A DNA stretch of 64,000 bases from Rhizobiaceae bacterium. Lineage in GTDB: Bacteria > Pseudomonadota > Alphaproteobacteria > Rhizobiales > Rhizobiaceae. The translations under genes were made by a program, and so were the position numbers. The DNA is taken from positions 45,881-109,880 of the forward strand of contig JACVCH010000013.1 in the NCBI GenBank assembly GCA_016742175.1, written 5' to 3'. Shown here one piece after another: positions 25,957 through 35,137 of this stretch. Position 1 is the first letter of the stretch. The number at the start of each line of letters is the position of its first letter. The notes beneath the pieces were generated by a model. It searched no databases. It was not told the DNA's origin and saw nothing but the letters and a program-made list of their open reading frames with translations.

Positions 25957-27378
25957 ATGAGCGAAAAGAAGGCCAGCAACCAGATGTGGGGCGGACGATT
26001 TGCCTCGGGTCCCGCCGCCATCATGGAAGCGATCAACGCCTCGATCGGCTTCGACAGGAAGCTTTACGCGCAGGATATCCGCGGTTCGCTCGCGCAGGCC
26101 GACATGCTGGCGAAGACCGGCATCATTTCGTCGCAGGATCGCGACAAGATCAAGTCCGGCCTGAACCAGGTGCTCGGCGAGATCGAGGCCGGCACGTTCG
26201 AGTTCTCCGCCCGCCTCGAAGACATCCACATGAACGTCGAGGCGCGGCTCGCCGACCTGATCGGGTCGTCGGCAGGGCGGCTCCACACCGCACGCTCGCG
26301 CAACGACCAGGTGGCGACGGATTTCCGCCTCTGGGTGAAGGAAGAGCTGCAGCGCACCGACGCAGCGCTCGTCCGCCTGATCGAGACGTTCCTGACGCGC
26401 GCGGAGGAACATGCCGCGACCGTCATGCCCGGCTTCACCCATCTGCAGACGGCGCAGCCGGTGACGTTCGGCCATCACTGCATGGCCTATGTCGAGATGT
26501 TCGGCCGCGACCTGTCGCGCGTGCGCGATGCGATCGAACGCATGGACGAAAGCCCACTCGGTGCAGCCGCGCTCGCCGGCACCGGATTCCCGATCGACCG
26601 CCAGATGACGGCGAAGGCGCTCGGCTTCCGCGAGCCGACGCGCAACTCGATCGACACCGTCTCCGACCGCGACTTTGCGCTCGAATTCCTGTCGACCACC
26701 TCGATCTGCGCGACGCACCTGTCGCGGCTGGCCGAGGAGATCGTCATCTGGTCGACGCCGCAATTCGGGTTCGTGCGCCTGTCGGACCAGTTCTCGACCG
26801 GCTCCTCGATCATGCCGCAGAAGAAGAACCCGGACGCGGCCGAGCTGATCCGCGCCAAGACCGGCCGCATCAACGGCCACATGATCGCGCTCTTGACGGT
26901 GATGAAGGGCCTGCCGCTCGCCTATTCCAAGGACATGCAGGAAGACAAGGAAGCCGTCTTCGACGCAGCCGAAACGCTCGACCTGATGATCGCGGCGATG
27001 ACCGGCATGATCGCCGACATGGAGGTCCAGGCCGCGGCGATGAAGAAGGCCGCGGGCGCCGGCTACTCGACCGCAACCGACCTTGCCGACTGGCTGGTGC
27101 GCGAGGCGGGCCTGCCCTTCCGCGAGGCGCATCACGTGACCGGTCGCGCCGTGGCGCTCGCGGAAAGCCGCAAGGTGACGCTCGACCGGCTGACCATCGA
27201 CGAGCTGAAGTCGATCGACGAGCGCATCACCGACGCCGTCTTCCAGGTGCTCTCCGTGCAGGCCTCGGTGAAGAGCCGCACCTCCTTCGGCGGCACCGCG
27301 CCGCAGGAAGTGCGCCGCCAGATCCGCTACTGGACGAAGCGCCTGAAACAGGATGCAACGCGCCGCAAAAGCCGCTAA
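25957..27378 (+). CDS. argH: Argininosuccinate lyase
   Basis: A 473-residue argininosuccinate lyase of the fumarase/aspartase superfamily; it splits argininosuccinate into arginine and fumarate. The superfamily signature [12 protein letters not shown] is present, together with NQMWGGRF at the N-terminus and [13 protein letters not shown], the substrate loop. The ATG used begins [13 protein letters not shown]; an ATG 29 bases upstream is out of this frame and offers no better ribosome site. The lipoprotein and lysA genes follow on the same strand, so arginine and lysine steps share a transcript. Confidence 0.97.
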   Translation: MSEKKASNQMWGGRFASGPAAIMEAINASIGFDRKLYAQDIRGSLAQADMLAKTGIISSQDRDKIKSGLNQVLGEIEAGTFEFSARLEDIHMNVEARLADLIGSSAGRLHTARSRNDQVATDFRLWVKEELQRTDAALVRLIETFLTRAEEHAATVMPGFTHLQTAQPVTFGHHCMAYVEMFGRDLSRVRDAIERMDESPLGAAALAGTGFPIDRQMTAKALGFREPTRNSIDTVSDRDFALEFLSTTSICATHLSRLAEEIVIWSTPQFGFVRLSDQFSTGSSIMPQKKNPDAAELIRAKTGRINGHMIALLTVMKGLPLAYSKDMQEDKEAVFDAAETLDLMIAAMTGMIADMEVQAAAMKKAAGAGYSTATDLADWLVREAGLPFREAHHVTGRAVALAESRKVTLDRLTIDELKSIDERITDAVFQVLSVQASVKSRTSFGGTAPQEVRRQIRYWTKRLKQDATRRKSR

Positions 27379-27415
27379 AGACGAAACTCAAATCGCATCG
27401 ATCCGGACGGGCTTC

Positions 27416-27625
27416 ATGGCATCTGGCAGATTTTTCGCATCCGTCGCGCTTCTGACGGCCATTGCCATCGGCGTTTCGGCCTGCGGGCGCCGCGGCCCGC
27501 TCGACACGCCGTACGAGGCCGCCGTCGAGGCGCGCCAGGAAGCGATCGACCGGGGCGAGACGCCCCCGCCGGAGCCGACGCCGCCGGTCGCCGACCGCCC
27601 GTTCATCCTCGACCGCCTGCTCTAA
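27416..27625 (+). CDS. lptM: Small LptM-like lipoprotein
   Basis: A 69-residue lipoprotein. The signal peptide ends in the lipobox VSAC, and the mature protein opens with CGRRGPLDTP, the conserved start of LptM (YifL), a short outer-membrane-anchored protein that helps oxidative maturation of the LptD lipopolysaccharide translocon. The rest is acidic and Pro-rich. The ATG is an internal choice: the frame is open 21 codons further up but those residues are not signal-like. It sits 37 bases after argH and 12 before lysA, an order conserved widely among proteobacteria as yifL with dapF or lysA. Confidence 0.85.
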   Translation: MASGRFFASVALLTAIAIGVSACGRRGPLDTPYEAAVEARQEAIDRGETPPPEPTPPVADRPFILDRLL

Positions 27626-27637
27626 GAAGCCACGCAC

Positions 27638-28903
27638 GTGAACCATTTCGAATACAGGAACGGCGTCCTCCACGCCGAAGACGTGTCCGTGCTCGACATC
27701 GCGGCGGAGGTCGGGACGCCCTTCTACTGCTATTCGACCGCGACGCTGGAACGCCACTACACCGTCTTCGCCGACGCCTTCGCCGACATGGACGCGCTCG
27801 TCTGCTACGCGATGAAGGCGAATTCCAACCAGGCGGTGCTGAAGACGCTGGCAAGGCTCGGCGCCGGCGCGGACGTCGTCTCCGAGGGCGAACTGCGCCG
27901 TGCGCTCGCCGCCGGCATTCCGGCCGAGAAGATCGTCTTCTCCGGCGTCGGCAAGACTGCGCGCGAGATGGATTTCGCGCTCGAAATCGGCATCCATTGC
28001 TTCAACGTCGAATCCGAGCCTGAACTCGAACTTCTCTCCGAGCGCGCACAGGCGGCCGGCAAGGTCGCGCCGATCTCGCTGCGCATCAATCCCGATGTCG
28101 ACGCGAAGACGCACCGGAAGATTTCGACCGGCAAGGCGGAGAACAAGTTCGGCATCGCGCTGGCGCGGGCCCGCGAGGCGTACCGGCACGCGGCCGAGTT
28201 GCCGGGGCTGAGGATCGTGGGCGTCGACACTCATATCGGCAGCCAGATCACCGAACTGCAGCCCTTCGACGACGCGATCGCGCTGCTCGTCGAACTCGTC
28301 GGCCAGTTGCAGGCGGACGGCCATGCGATCGAGCATATCGATGTCGGCGGCGGGCTGGGCATCCCCTACCGGATCGACAACGCCCCGCCGCCGCTCCCCG
28401 ATGCCTATGCGCAGATGGTGCGCCGCCGGCTGAAGCCGCTCGGCCTCAAGGTCATCTTCGAGCCCGGCCGGCTGATCGCCGGCAATGCCGGCATTCTGGT
28501 CAGCCAGGTCGTGCATCTGAAGGAAGGCGACGCGAAGAATTTCGTCATCGTGGACGCGGCGATGAACGATTTGATCCGCCCGACGCTCTACGACGCCTTC
28601 CACGACATCCGGCCGGTGGTCGAGCAGCCCGCGGACGCGCCGCGCATGAAGGTCGACATCGTCGGCCCGGTCTGCGAGACCGGCGACTATCTGGGGCACG
28701 ACCGCGACCTGGCCCGAATGAAGGCCGGCGACCTGATCTGCGTCTCGACGGCGGGTGCCTATGGCGCGGTGCAGGCCGGCACCTACAACACGCGGCTTCT
28801 GGTGCCGGAAGTGCTGGTGTCCGGCGACCGCTTCCACGTCGTGCGCCCGCGCCCGACCTATGACGATCTGATCGGCCTCGACTCGATTCCGGATTGGCTC
28901 TGA
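27638..28903 (+). CDS. lysA: Diaminopimelate decarboxylase
   Basis: A 421-residue fold-type III PLP enzyme that makes lysine from meso-diaminopimelate. The PLP lysine is Lys60 in CYAMKANSN, and the family segments GVDTHIGSQ, HIDVGGGLGIPY, FEPGRLIAGNAG and the active-site CETGDYLG are in order. It starts with GTG twelve bases after the lipoprotein gene. Length and motifs are normal. It is followed by a TIGR02302-like gene on the same strand. Confidence 0.97.
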   Translation: MNHFEYRNGVLHAEDVSVLDIAAEVGTPFYCYSTATLERHYTVFADAFADMDALVCYAMKANSNQAVLKTLARLGAGADVVSEGELRRALAAGIPAEKIVFSGVGKTAREMDFALEIGIHCFNVESEPELELLSERAQAAGKVAPISLRINPDVDAKTHRKISTGKAENKFGIALARAREAYRHAAELPGLRIVGVDTHIGSQITELQPFDDAIALLVELVGQLQADGHAIEHIDVGGGLGIPYRIDNAPPPLPDAYAQMVRRRLKPLGLKVIFEPGRLIAGNAGILVSQVVHLKEGDAKNFVIVDAAMNDLIRPTLYDAFHDIRPVVEQPADAPRMKVDIVGPVCETGDYLGHDRDLARMKAGDLICVSTAGAYGAVQAGTYNTRLLVPEVLVSGDRFHVVRPRPTYDDLIGLDSIPDWL

Positions 28904-28994
28904 ACGGGCATATAGGCCGGTTTCACGATTTGGTGGCCGGCCTCGCCTTCGCCGCGTTTGCTGTTATCCTGACACCGATACCGCCGACAAGCGG

Positions 28995-31586
28995 ATGAGC
29001 GGACGGCTGATGGCATTTGACCTCAAGAGACTGAGCGACTTCCTCAAGGGTGGCCCGATCGTCGGCCTGCGGCGCACGCGCGCGGCGACACGCGCGACGA
29101 TGCTGGTCGAGCGCCTCTGGCCGCTCGTGCTGCCGCTGGTGATCGTCGTCTCGCTCTTCGTCAGCCTTTCCTGGCTCGGCGTCTTCCGCATCTTGCCCGA
29201 CTGGCCCCGCCTCGGGCTGATGGCGCTGTTCGGCGCGGCCGCGCTCGCCGCGCTGTGGCCGCTCCGTCATTTCCGCAGCCCCGGCGCAGGCGAGATCGAC
29301 CGGCGCATCGAGACTGCGAACGCATTGCGCCATGCCCCGCTGCGCAGCCAGGACGACCGGCTGGCCGGCGCAAGCGATCCCTTTGCCGCAGCGCTCTGGC
29401 GGGAGCATCGCAAGCGCCTCGCGACCAGCCTTGGCGGGCTGAAGGGCGAATTGCCGCGCACCGGCATTCCCGATCGCGACCCGTGGGCGCTACGCGCCGT
29501 CGCGCCGCTGCTGCTCGTCGTCGCCTTCGCCTTTTCGCTCGGGCCGGGGGGCGGGTCGCTGACGGACGGATTTCGCGCCGCGGCCGGCCCGCAGTCCGTG
29601 CCGCCGCGCATCGACGCATGGGTGACGCCGCCGGCCTATACCGGCAAGGCGCCGCTCTACATGACCGCCGACGCCAACCAGGGCCAGAGCCTCTTTACCG
29701 TGCCCGAAGGCTCGCTCGTCGCCGTGCGCGTGACAGGCGGCAGCGGCACCGAGAGCCTGAGCTATCTCGACGCGCACACGGCCGAGGAAACCGCCTTCGA
29801 GCCCGCCGCACCGACGGCGCCCGTCACGGCGTCGAGCCGGGCCGGTGCCGCGCAGACAGTGAGCCAGTTCTCCGGCCCGCTGGCCGCCGACGGGCTCCTG
29901 TCGCTGCGCCGGGACGAGGAAGGCGAGGAAATCGCCAACTGGTCGTTCACGGTCACGCCCGACGACGCGCCGCAGATCCGCTTTGCCGAGGAGCCGACGC
30001 GGGCCGTCAACGGCGCGCTGCAACTGACCTACGAGATCGAGGACGATTACGGCGCCGTCTCCGCGCGCGCCGTCTTCGAGCCGGCCGACGCCGCGCCCGG
30101 CGCACGCCCGCTCTACGAGGCGCCGGAAATGCGCCTGACGCTGCCGCGCCGGCGCGGCGACGAGATCGTCGCGCGCACCTCGCGCGACCTGACCGAACAT
30201 CCATGGGCGGGAACGCTCGTCGACCTGACGCTGGAAGCCGAGGACGGCGCGGGCCAGATCGGCCGCAGCGAGGCGGAGCGCTTCACCCTGCCCGAGCGGC
30301 CCTTCATCAATCCGCTGGCGCTGGCGCTGGTCGAGCAGCGACAGCTTCTCGCCCTCGACGCGAATGCCAAGCAGCGCGTCCTCGACCTGATGGACGCGAT
30401 CACGCTGAGGCCCGAAGACACGATTCCCGAGCTGACGCACTATCTCGGCATCATGGCCGCGCGCGCCCGGCTCGACGAGGCGACGAGCGACGACCAGTTG
30501 CGCAGCGTCGTCGACTACCTCTGGGAAATCGCGGTCACCATCGAGGACGGCTCGCTGACCGATGCCGAGCGTCGCCTGCGCATGGCGCAGGAAGCGCTGC
30601 GCGAGGCGCTGGAGGAAGGCGCGTCCGACGAGGAGATCGAGCAGCTCATGGCAGAACTGCGCGAGGCGATGCAGGAATTCCTGCGCGAATTCGCCGAACG
30701 CGCCATGCAGAACCCCGAGCAGGCGATGCCGATGCCCCAGAACGGGCAGGAGATGCGCCAGAGCGACCTCGAACGGATGATGGACCAGATCGAGGAACTG
30801 GCGAAGTCCGGCGCCCGTGACGAGGCGCAGCAGCTCCTGTCGCAGCTTCAGGACATGATGAACAATTTGCAGGCCGGCCGTCAGCAGCAGCAGCAAGGCG
30901 GCGAGCAGAGCGAGATGCGCCAGCAGATGGACCAGCTCGGCGAGATCATGCGCCGCCAGCAGGAGCTGATGAACGAGACCTTCCAGATGCAGCAGGGCCA
31001 GATGCAGCAGGGCCAACAAGGCCAGCAGCAGCCGGGCCAGCAGGGGCAAGAGGGCGAGCAGGGTCAGGGCGGCCAGATGTCGCCCGAGGAGTTCACCGAG
31101 GCCATGCGTCAGTTGCAGGAGGGCCAGGGCCAGCTCCGGCAGGACCTCCAATCGATGATGGAGGCGCTGGAAGGCATGGGCCTGCAGCCGGGTGAAGGCT
31201 TCTCCGAATCCGGGGAGGCGATGGGCCGCGCGGGCGATTCGCTCGGCGAAGGCCAGGGCGAGCGGGCGGTCGGCGAACAGGGCCAGGCGCTGGAAGCGCT
31301 GCGGCGCGGCGCGCAGGACATGATGCAGCAGATGCAGCAGGCGATGGAAGGCGAAGGCGGCGGCCAGCAGCCGGGCGGACGCAGCCGCCAGGGCGCCGAC
31401 CGCGATCCGCTCGGCCGCCCGCGCGCGACGACCGGACCCGACTTCGGCGACACGGTGCGCGTGCCCGACGAGATCGACGTTCAGCGCGCGCGTCGCATTC
31501 TCGAAGCGATCCGCGAACGGCTCGGCAACGCGCTCAGCCCGGAACTGGAGCGCGACTACCTGGAGCGGTTGCTGGAGATGCGCTGA
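28995..31586 (+). CDS. TIGR02302/DUF4175 family membrane protein with Q/G-rich coiled coil
   Basis: An 863-residue protein of unknown function. There are two hydrophobic helices at about residues 40-62 and 73-90 and a third near 168-184, followed by a large probably periplasmic region. The C-terminal third holds long charged helices (about residues 480-610), then a strongly Gln/Gly/Met-rich low-complexity tract (about 620-800) built from QQGQ-type units, and a conserved end LSPELERDYLERLLEMR. This layout, and the place directly after lysA, match the TIGR02302 family in alphaproteobacteria. Start could also be the ATG five codons in (MAFDLKR). No enzymatic motif was found; a structural or envelope role is an inference only. 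Confidence 0.85.
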   Translation: MSGRLMAFDLKRLSDFLKGGPIVGLRRTRAATRATMLVERLWPLVLPLVIVVSLFVSLSWLGVFRILPDWPRLGLMALFGAAALAALWPLRHFRSPGAGEIDRRIETANALRHAPLRSQDDRLAGASDPFAAALWREHRKRLATSLGGLKGELPRTGIPDRDPWALRAVAPLLLVVAFAFSLGPGGGSLTDGFRAAAGPQSVPPRIDAWVTPPAYTGKAPLYMTADANQGQSLFTVPEGSLVAVRVTGGSGTESLSYLDAHTAEETAFEPAAPTAPVTASSRAGAAQTVSQFSGPLAADGLLSLRRDEEGEEIANWSFTVTPDDAPQIRFAEEPTRAVNGALQLTYEIEDDYGAVSARAVFEPADAAPGARPLYEAPEMRLTLPRRRGDEIVARTSRDLTEHPWAGTLVDLTLEAEDGAGQIGRSEAERFTLPERPFINPLALALVEQRQLLALDANAKQRVLDLMDAITLRPEDTIPELTHYLGIMAARARLDEATSDDQLRSVVDYLWEIAVTIEDGSLTDAERRLRMAQEALREALEEGASDEEIEQLMAELREAMQEFLREFAERAMQNPEQAMPMPQNGQEMRQSDLERMMDQIEELAKSGARDEAQQLLSQLQDMMNNLQAGRQQQQQGGEQSEMRQQMDQLGEIMRRQQELMNETFQMQQGQMQQGQQGQQQPGQQGQEGEQGQGGQMSPEEFTEAMRQLQEGQGQLRQDLQSMMEALEGMGLQPGEGFSESGEAMGRAGDSLGEGQGERAVGEQGQALEALRRGAQDMMQQMQQAMEGEGGGQQPGGRSRQGADRDPLGRPRATTGPDFGDTVRVPDEIDVQRARRILEAIRERLGNALSPELERDYLERLLEMR

Positions 31587-31614
31587 GGAAGATTGCGATC
31601 GTCATAAACGCCGA

Positions 31615-31739
31615 GGCATGGATTCCTGTGACGAGCACAGGAATGACGATGGCAGATTGATCGATGCAAATCGCAACGGTCAGTGAATGGCCAAAATCCT
31701 GATGCCGTCATTCCTGTGCTCGTCACAGAAATCCATGCC
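31615..31739. repeat. 125-bp palindromic element with 34-bp terminal inverted repeats
   Basis: The two 34-base ends (31615-31648 and 31706-31739) are inverted copies differing at one position. Each end also contains its own small palindrome around CTGTGACGAGCACAG. A second, weaker inverted pair (GATTGCGAT near 31591 and ATCGCAAC near 31671) flanks the left arm. The element lies between the convergent TIGR02302-like and receiver genes. It has the size and shape of a non-autonomous palindromic repeat; the GTCATTCCTGTG start is common in rhizobial intergenic repeats. No target-site duplication is clear. Confidence 0.75.
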
Positions 31740-31769
31740 GCGACGGCTCAACGATCGCGACGCCGAAAA

Positions 31770-32135
31770 TCAGTGCGTCAGCGCACGCGAGACCGCCGAG
31801 CGGATGGCCGCGAGCGTGAAGGGCTTGTCGACGACGTCGATCACCACCTGTTCGAGATCGCTCGCGCGCTCGCGCTGGTCGGCAAAGCCGGTCATCAGCA
31901 GGATGCGCAGCGACGGGAACGAGGCCTTCGCCTCCTTCGCCATCTCGATGCCGTCCATGGCCGGCATGCGGATGTCGGAGAGGATCAGGTCGAAGCCGCC
32001 GGCATCGCGCGTGATGATCTCCAGCCCCTCCATGCCGTCCTCCGCCATCTCGACCTGATGGCCGTCGACGGACAGCGCGCGTGCCGTGAAGGTGCGCACA
32101 GAGGCGTCGTCCTCGACGACGAGAATCCGCTTCAT
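31770..32135 (-). CDS. Single-domain response regulator, CpdR-like
   Basis: A 121-residue receiver domain without output domain. The acidic pocket is ED at 8-9, the phospho-acceptor is Asp54 in LILSDIRMPAMDG, the Thr switch is in LLMTGFA and the Lys is at 104 in VDKPF. The segments DGHQV, DGIEMA and MTGFA are close to Caulobacter CpdR, the adaptor that delivers substrates to ClpXP in cell-cycle control, but CpdR paralogues occur and the C-terminus here (ALTH) differs, so the name is tentative. It overlaps hpt by four bases (ATGA), so its translation is coupled to hpt. Confidence 0.82.
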   Translation of the reverse strand: MKRILVVEDDASVRTFTARALSVDGHQVEMAEDGMEGLEIITRDAGGFDLILSDIRMPAMDGIEMAKEAKASFPSLRILLMTGFADQRERASDLEQVVIDVVDKPFTLAAIRSAVSRALTH

Positions 32136-32677
32136 TCGGCATCTCCCTTGACCACGCCCACGAAGGGCAGTTCGCGGAACGCATGGGCGACGTCCATGCC
32201 GTACCCGACGACGAAATAGTCCGGGCATTCGAAGCCGGTGAAATCGGCGTCGAGATCGGTCTGCCGACGCATCGTCTTGTCGAGGAGGACGGCGATCGAC
32301 ACGCTCTTGGCGCCGCGCGACAGCATCAGTTCGCGCGTGAACTTCAGCGTCTTGCCGGATTCGAGGATGTCGTCGATCAGGAGCACGTCGCGGCCGGCGA
32401 CCTCGTTGTCTATGTCGCGCAGGACGCGCACCTCTCCGCTGGTCGTGCCCGCGCCATAGCTCGAGATGAAGATGAACTCGACTTCCGGCGACAGGCCGGT
32501 GTCGTGCATCGCGCGGATCAGGTCCGCCGCGAAGATGAACGAGCCCTTGAGGATGGAGATCACCAGGAGGTCGTCATAATGACGCTCGGCGATTTCCTTG
32601 GCGAGTTCGAGATTGCGCCGCGCGATCGCGGAGGCGGAGTAGAGAACTTCGATATCCTTGCCGCGGACGACGGGCAT
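32132..32677 (-). CDS. hpt: Hypoxanthine phosphoribosyltransferase
   Basis: A 181-residue purine-salvage enzyme that adds ribose phosphate from PRPP to hypoxanthine or guanine. The PRPP motif is VLLIDDILESGKTL, the flexible loop region is SSYGAGTTSGEVR, and the C-terminal base-binding part is PDYFVVGYGMD. It lies between a DUF3426-like membrane-protein gene, whose stop touches its start, and the coupled CpdR-like receiver gene. Length and motifs are standard. Confidence 0.95.
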   Translation of the reverse strand: MPVVRGKDIEVLYSASAIARRNLELAKEIAERHYDDLLVISILKGSFIFAADLIRAMHDTGLSPEVEFIFISSYGAGTTSGEVRVLRDIDNEVAGRDVLLIDDILESGKTLKFTRELMLSRGAKSVSIAVLLDKTMRRQTDLDADFTGFECPDYFVVGYGMDVAHAFRELPFVGVVKGDAE

Positions 32678-33252
32678 TAGCGGCTTCCTTCCTGAAAAGT
32701 GATCGACACGGAGGCGACGCCGTTGCTAGGCGCATCGAGGCGGCTGGAAAAGTCGTAGGCCTGCCCCGGCGCCAATACGGCCTGATTCGTCCCCAGATAA
32801 TAGCGCAGCGTCGGCCCGTTGGTCTCCGCGACGGAGATGACGATGGAGGGCAATGCCAACGGCTCGCTTCCATTGTTGCGCGCCGCACCGTCGACGACGA
32901 GAAACGCGCGCCCCTCATGCCGCTCGATGCGGCTCGTGACGTCCTCGATCTGCAAAGCCTGCGCCGGCGAGTTGCGGATCGTCGCGGCGAGCGGATCGAG
33001 CACCAGCCGATGCCCGCCTGCGATCCAGAAGACGAGGAAGACGGCGAGCAGCACGGTCGACCAGAAGAGGAGCGGCCCGGCCTTGGCCCGGCGCTCACCG
33101 TCCGCACCGAATCCGGAAAAGCGCGGCGGCGGCGCGGCCGGCTCGGCATCCTCCGCCACGGGCGCACCGGCGCGTGCGACGGTCTGCGCCGGCAGGATCT
33201 CACCCGCGACGAGCCGTGGCTGATCGGGAATGCCCTGCATGCGCGCGTTCAT
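32677..33252 (-). CDS. DUF3426-like single-pass membrane protein
   Basis: About 191 residues. A Pro/Ala-rich polar N-terminus of roughly 60 residues leads to one transmembrane helix (FWSTVLLAVFLVFWIAG) and a periplasmic beta-rich domain with LVVDGAARNNGSEPLALPSIVISV-type strands, the form of DUF3426 domains (a FxLYM-like fold). No N-terminal zinc ribbon, which often precedes DUF3426, is seen. The start is uncertain: ATGs at 33252 and 33240 and a TTG at 33288 are in frame, and an AGGAG lies just before the first of these. The stop overlaps the hpt ATG by one base. It is divergent from ftsE. Confidence 0.7.
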   Translation of the reverse strand: MNARMQGIPDQPRLVAGEILPAQTVARAGAPVAEDAEPAAPPPRFSGFGADGERRAKAGPLLFWSTVLLAVFLVFWIAGGHRLVLDPLAATIRNSPAQALQIEDVTSRIERHEGRAFLVVDGAARNNGSEPLALPSIVISVAETNGPTLRYYLGTNQAVLAPGQAYDFSSRLDAPSNGVASVSITFQEGSR

Positions 33253-33414
33253 CTCCTGCGACACTGATCCCGAACGGTCTAGGGGCAAATGGTTAAGGCT
33301 TCGCTTGGGGGCGTCTTTGCCGGACGAATTCTTAACGTCTCGTTAACCATGACGGACCAAGGTCTTCTTGGGCCTGGCTGTGCGTGGTTCGTGATTCCGG
33401 TGAAGGTCGGTGCG

Positions 33415-34074
33415 GTGATTCAGTTCGAAAATGTCGGCTTGCGCTACGGGATGGGCACGGAAGTGCTGCGCGACGTCTCGTTCCAGGTGCCGCCGCGCTC
33501 GTTCCAGTTCCTGACCGGGCCGTCCGGCGCCGGCAAGACGACGCTTTTGCGCCTCCTCTTCATGTCGCTGAAGCCGACGCGCGGGCTGATCTCGGTCTTC
33601 GGCAAGGACCGCGCGCGCATCTCGCCGCGCGAACTGCCGTTGATGCGTCGGCGCATCGGCGTCGTGTTCCAGGATTTCCGCCTGCTCGACCATCTGACGA
33701 CCTACGAAAATGTCGCGCTGCCGCTGCGCGTGCGCGGGCGCGACGAGGCGAGCTACCGGCAGGACGTGATCGAACTTTTGAAATGGGTCGGCCTCGGCGA
33801 GCGCATGCACGTGCTGCCGCCGGTCCTTTCCGGCGGCGAGAAGCAGCGCGCCGCCATCGCCCGCGCCCTGATCGAGCAGCCCGACGTGCTCCTGGCCGAC
33901 GAGCCGACCGGCAATGTCGATCCGCCGCTCGCCCGCCGCCTCCTGCGGCTGTTCATGGAGTTGAACCGGCTCGGCACGGCCGTCGTCATCGCCACCCACG
34001 ACCTGACCCTGATGGACCAGGTCGACGCGCGCCGCATGGTGCTGACCGGCGGCAGGCTCGACATCTATGACTGA
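33415..34074 (+). CDS. ftsE: Cell division ATP-binding protein FtsE
   Basis: A 219-residue ABC ATPase that, with FtsX, signals to peptidoglycan hydrolases at the septum. It has Walker A GPSGAGKTT, Q-loop VFQDFRLLDHLTTYENV, signature LSGGEKQRAAIARAL and Walker B VLLADEPTGN. The GTG start is chosen because the family begins exactly there (IQFENVGLRYG) and AAGGT lies upstream; the frame is open 42 codons earlier without homology. It overlaps ftsX by eight bases. Confidence 0.95.
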   Translation: MIQFENVGLRYGMGTEVLRDVSFQVPPRSFQFLTGPSGAGKTTLLRLLFMSLKPTRGLISVFGKDRARISPRELPLMRRRIGVVFQDFRLLDHLTTYENVALPLRVRGRDEASYRQDVIELLKWVGLGERMHVLPPVLSGGEKQRAAIARALIEQPDVLLADEPTGNVDPPLARRLLRLFMELNRLGTAVVIATHDLTLMDQVDARRMVLTGGRLDIYD

Positions 34075-35029
34075 GATCGCCGAACGCGCCCCCGCCCTGC
34101 CCGCCCGTACCGCCCGGCGCGCGCTGACGCCGATCGTCCCGGCGCAGAACGTGGCCGGCACCGCGCTCGTCGTGGTGATCGCGATCATGACGTTCCTCTC
34201 CTGCCTGACGCTCGGCGCGGTGACGCTGGTGCGCGATTCCTCCGTCGCCTGGCAGACCGAGATTTCGCGCGAGGCGACGATCCAGATCAAGCCCGGCGAC
34301 GGCGTCGACATGGACACCGCGCTCGTCGCGGCTCAAGGGCTCGCAGCCGGCTTTGCCGGCGTGCGCAGCGCCTCGATCGTCGACGAGGACGCGACCGCCC
34401 GCCTGCTCGAGCCATGGCTCGGCACCGGGCTCGACCTCGACGAACTGCCCGTCCCGCGCTTGGTAATCGTGACCATCGACCCCACGTCGCCGCCCGATTT
34501 CGCCACCATGCGCACGCTTCTGGCCGAACAGGTGCCAGGCGCCGCACTCGACGATCACCGCACCTGGGCCGACCGGCTCGTCGCCATGGCCCGGACCACG
34601 GTCGCGATCGGCCTCGCGATCCTCGGTCTGATGCTGGCGGCGACGGTGCTGACCGTCGTCTTCGCCACGCGCGGGGCGATGGACGGCAACGGCCACATCA
34701 TCGAGGTGCTGCACTTCGTCGGCGCCGAGGCCCGCTTCATCGCCCGCGAGTTCCGCCGCCATTTCCTCGTCACGGGGTTGAAGGGGGCCGCGATCGGCGG
34801 CGCCGCCGCCATCGTCGTCTTCGTCGGCTTCTCGGTCTGGTCCTCGGCCAATCTCGCAACGCCGCAGGGCGACCAGGCCGCCGCCCTGTTCGGCAATTTC
34901 GCCATCGGCCTGACCGGCTATCTCGGCGTCGCGCTCGTCGCCGCCACCGTCACGATCCTGACCGGCGCGACGACGCATTTCACGGTCGCCGCCTATCTTT
35001 CCGAGCTCGACGGGCGCCAGCACGCGTAA
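34067..35029 (+). CDS. ftsX: Cell division protein FtsX
   Basis: A 320-residue inner-membrane protein with four helices and a large periplasmic loop after the first. The cytoplasmic N-terminus is Ala/Pro/Arg-rich. Helix one (residues about 30-55) is followed by a loop with REATIQIKPGDGVD, and the FtsX/MacB-type C-terminal three helices contain the typical VLHFVGAEARFIAREF segment between helices two and three. It is translationally coupled to ftsE through an eight-base overlap. Confidence 0.93.
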   Translation: MTEIAERAPALPARTARRALTPIVPAQNVAGTALVVVIAIMTFLSCLTLGAVTLVRDSSVAWQTEISREATIQIKPGDGVDMDTALVAAQGLAAGFAGVRSASIVDEDATARLLEPWLGTGLDLDELPVPRLVIVTIDPTSPPDFATMRTLLAEQVPGAALDDHRTWADRLVAMARTTVAIGLAILGLMLAATVLTVVFATRGAMDGNGHIIEVLHFVGAEARFIAREFRRHFLVTGLKGAAIGGAAAIVVFVGFSVWSSANLATPQGDQAAALFGNFAIGLTGYLGVALVAATVTILTGATTHFTVAAYLSELDGRQHA

Positions 35030-35137
35030 ACCAACGCGCGGCGATGGAAATCTTTTGTGTGTTCATGCGTTTATAGGCACTACCCTTGGGTCTCTTTGCC
35101 GCGTAACGATGGGCAATATTATCTGGTGCTGAAGAAC

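Noticed and set aside
30880..31080. CAGCAG-type repeats as a microsatellite or CRISPR-like array
   Set aside because: The repeats are in frame and encode the Gln/Gly-rich tract of the TIGR02302-like protein; spacing is irregular and there are no spacers.
33289..33414. N-terminal extension of FtsE
   Set aside because: The frame is open for 42 codons upstream, but the family start is at 33415 with a ribosome site, and the extra residues show no homology or conserved character.
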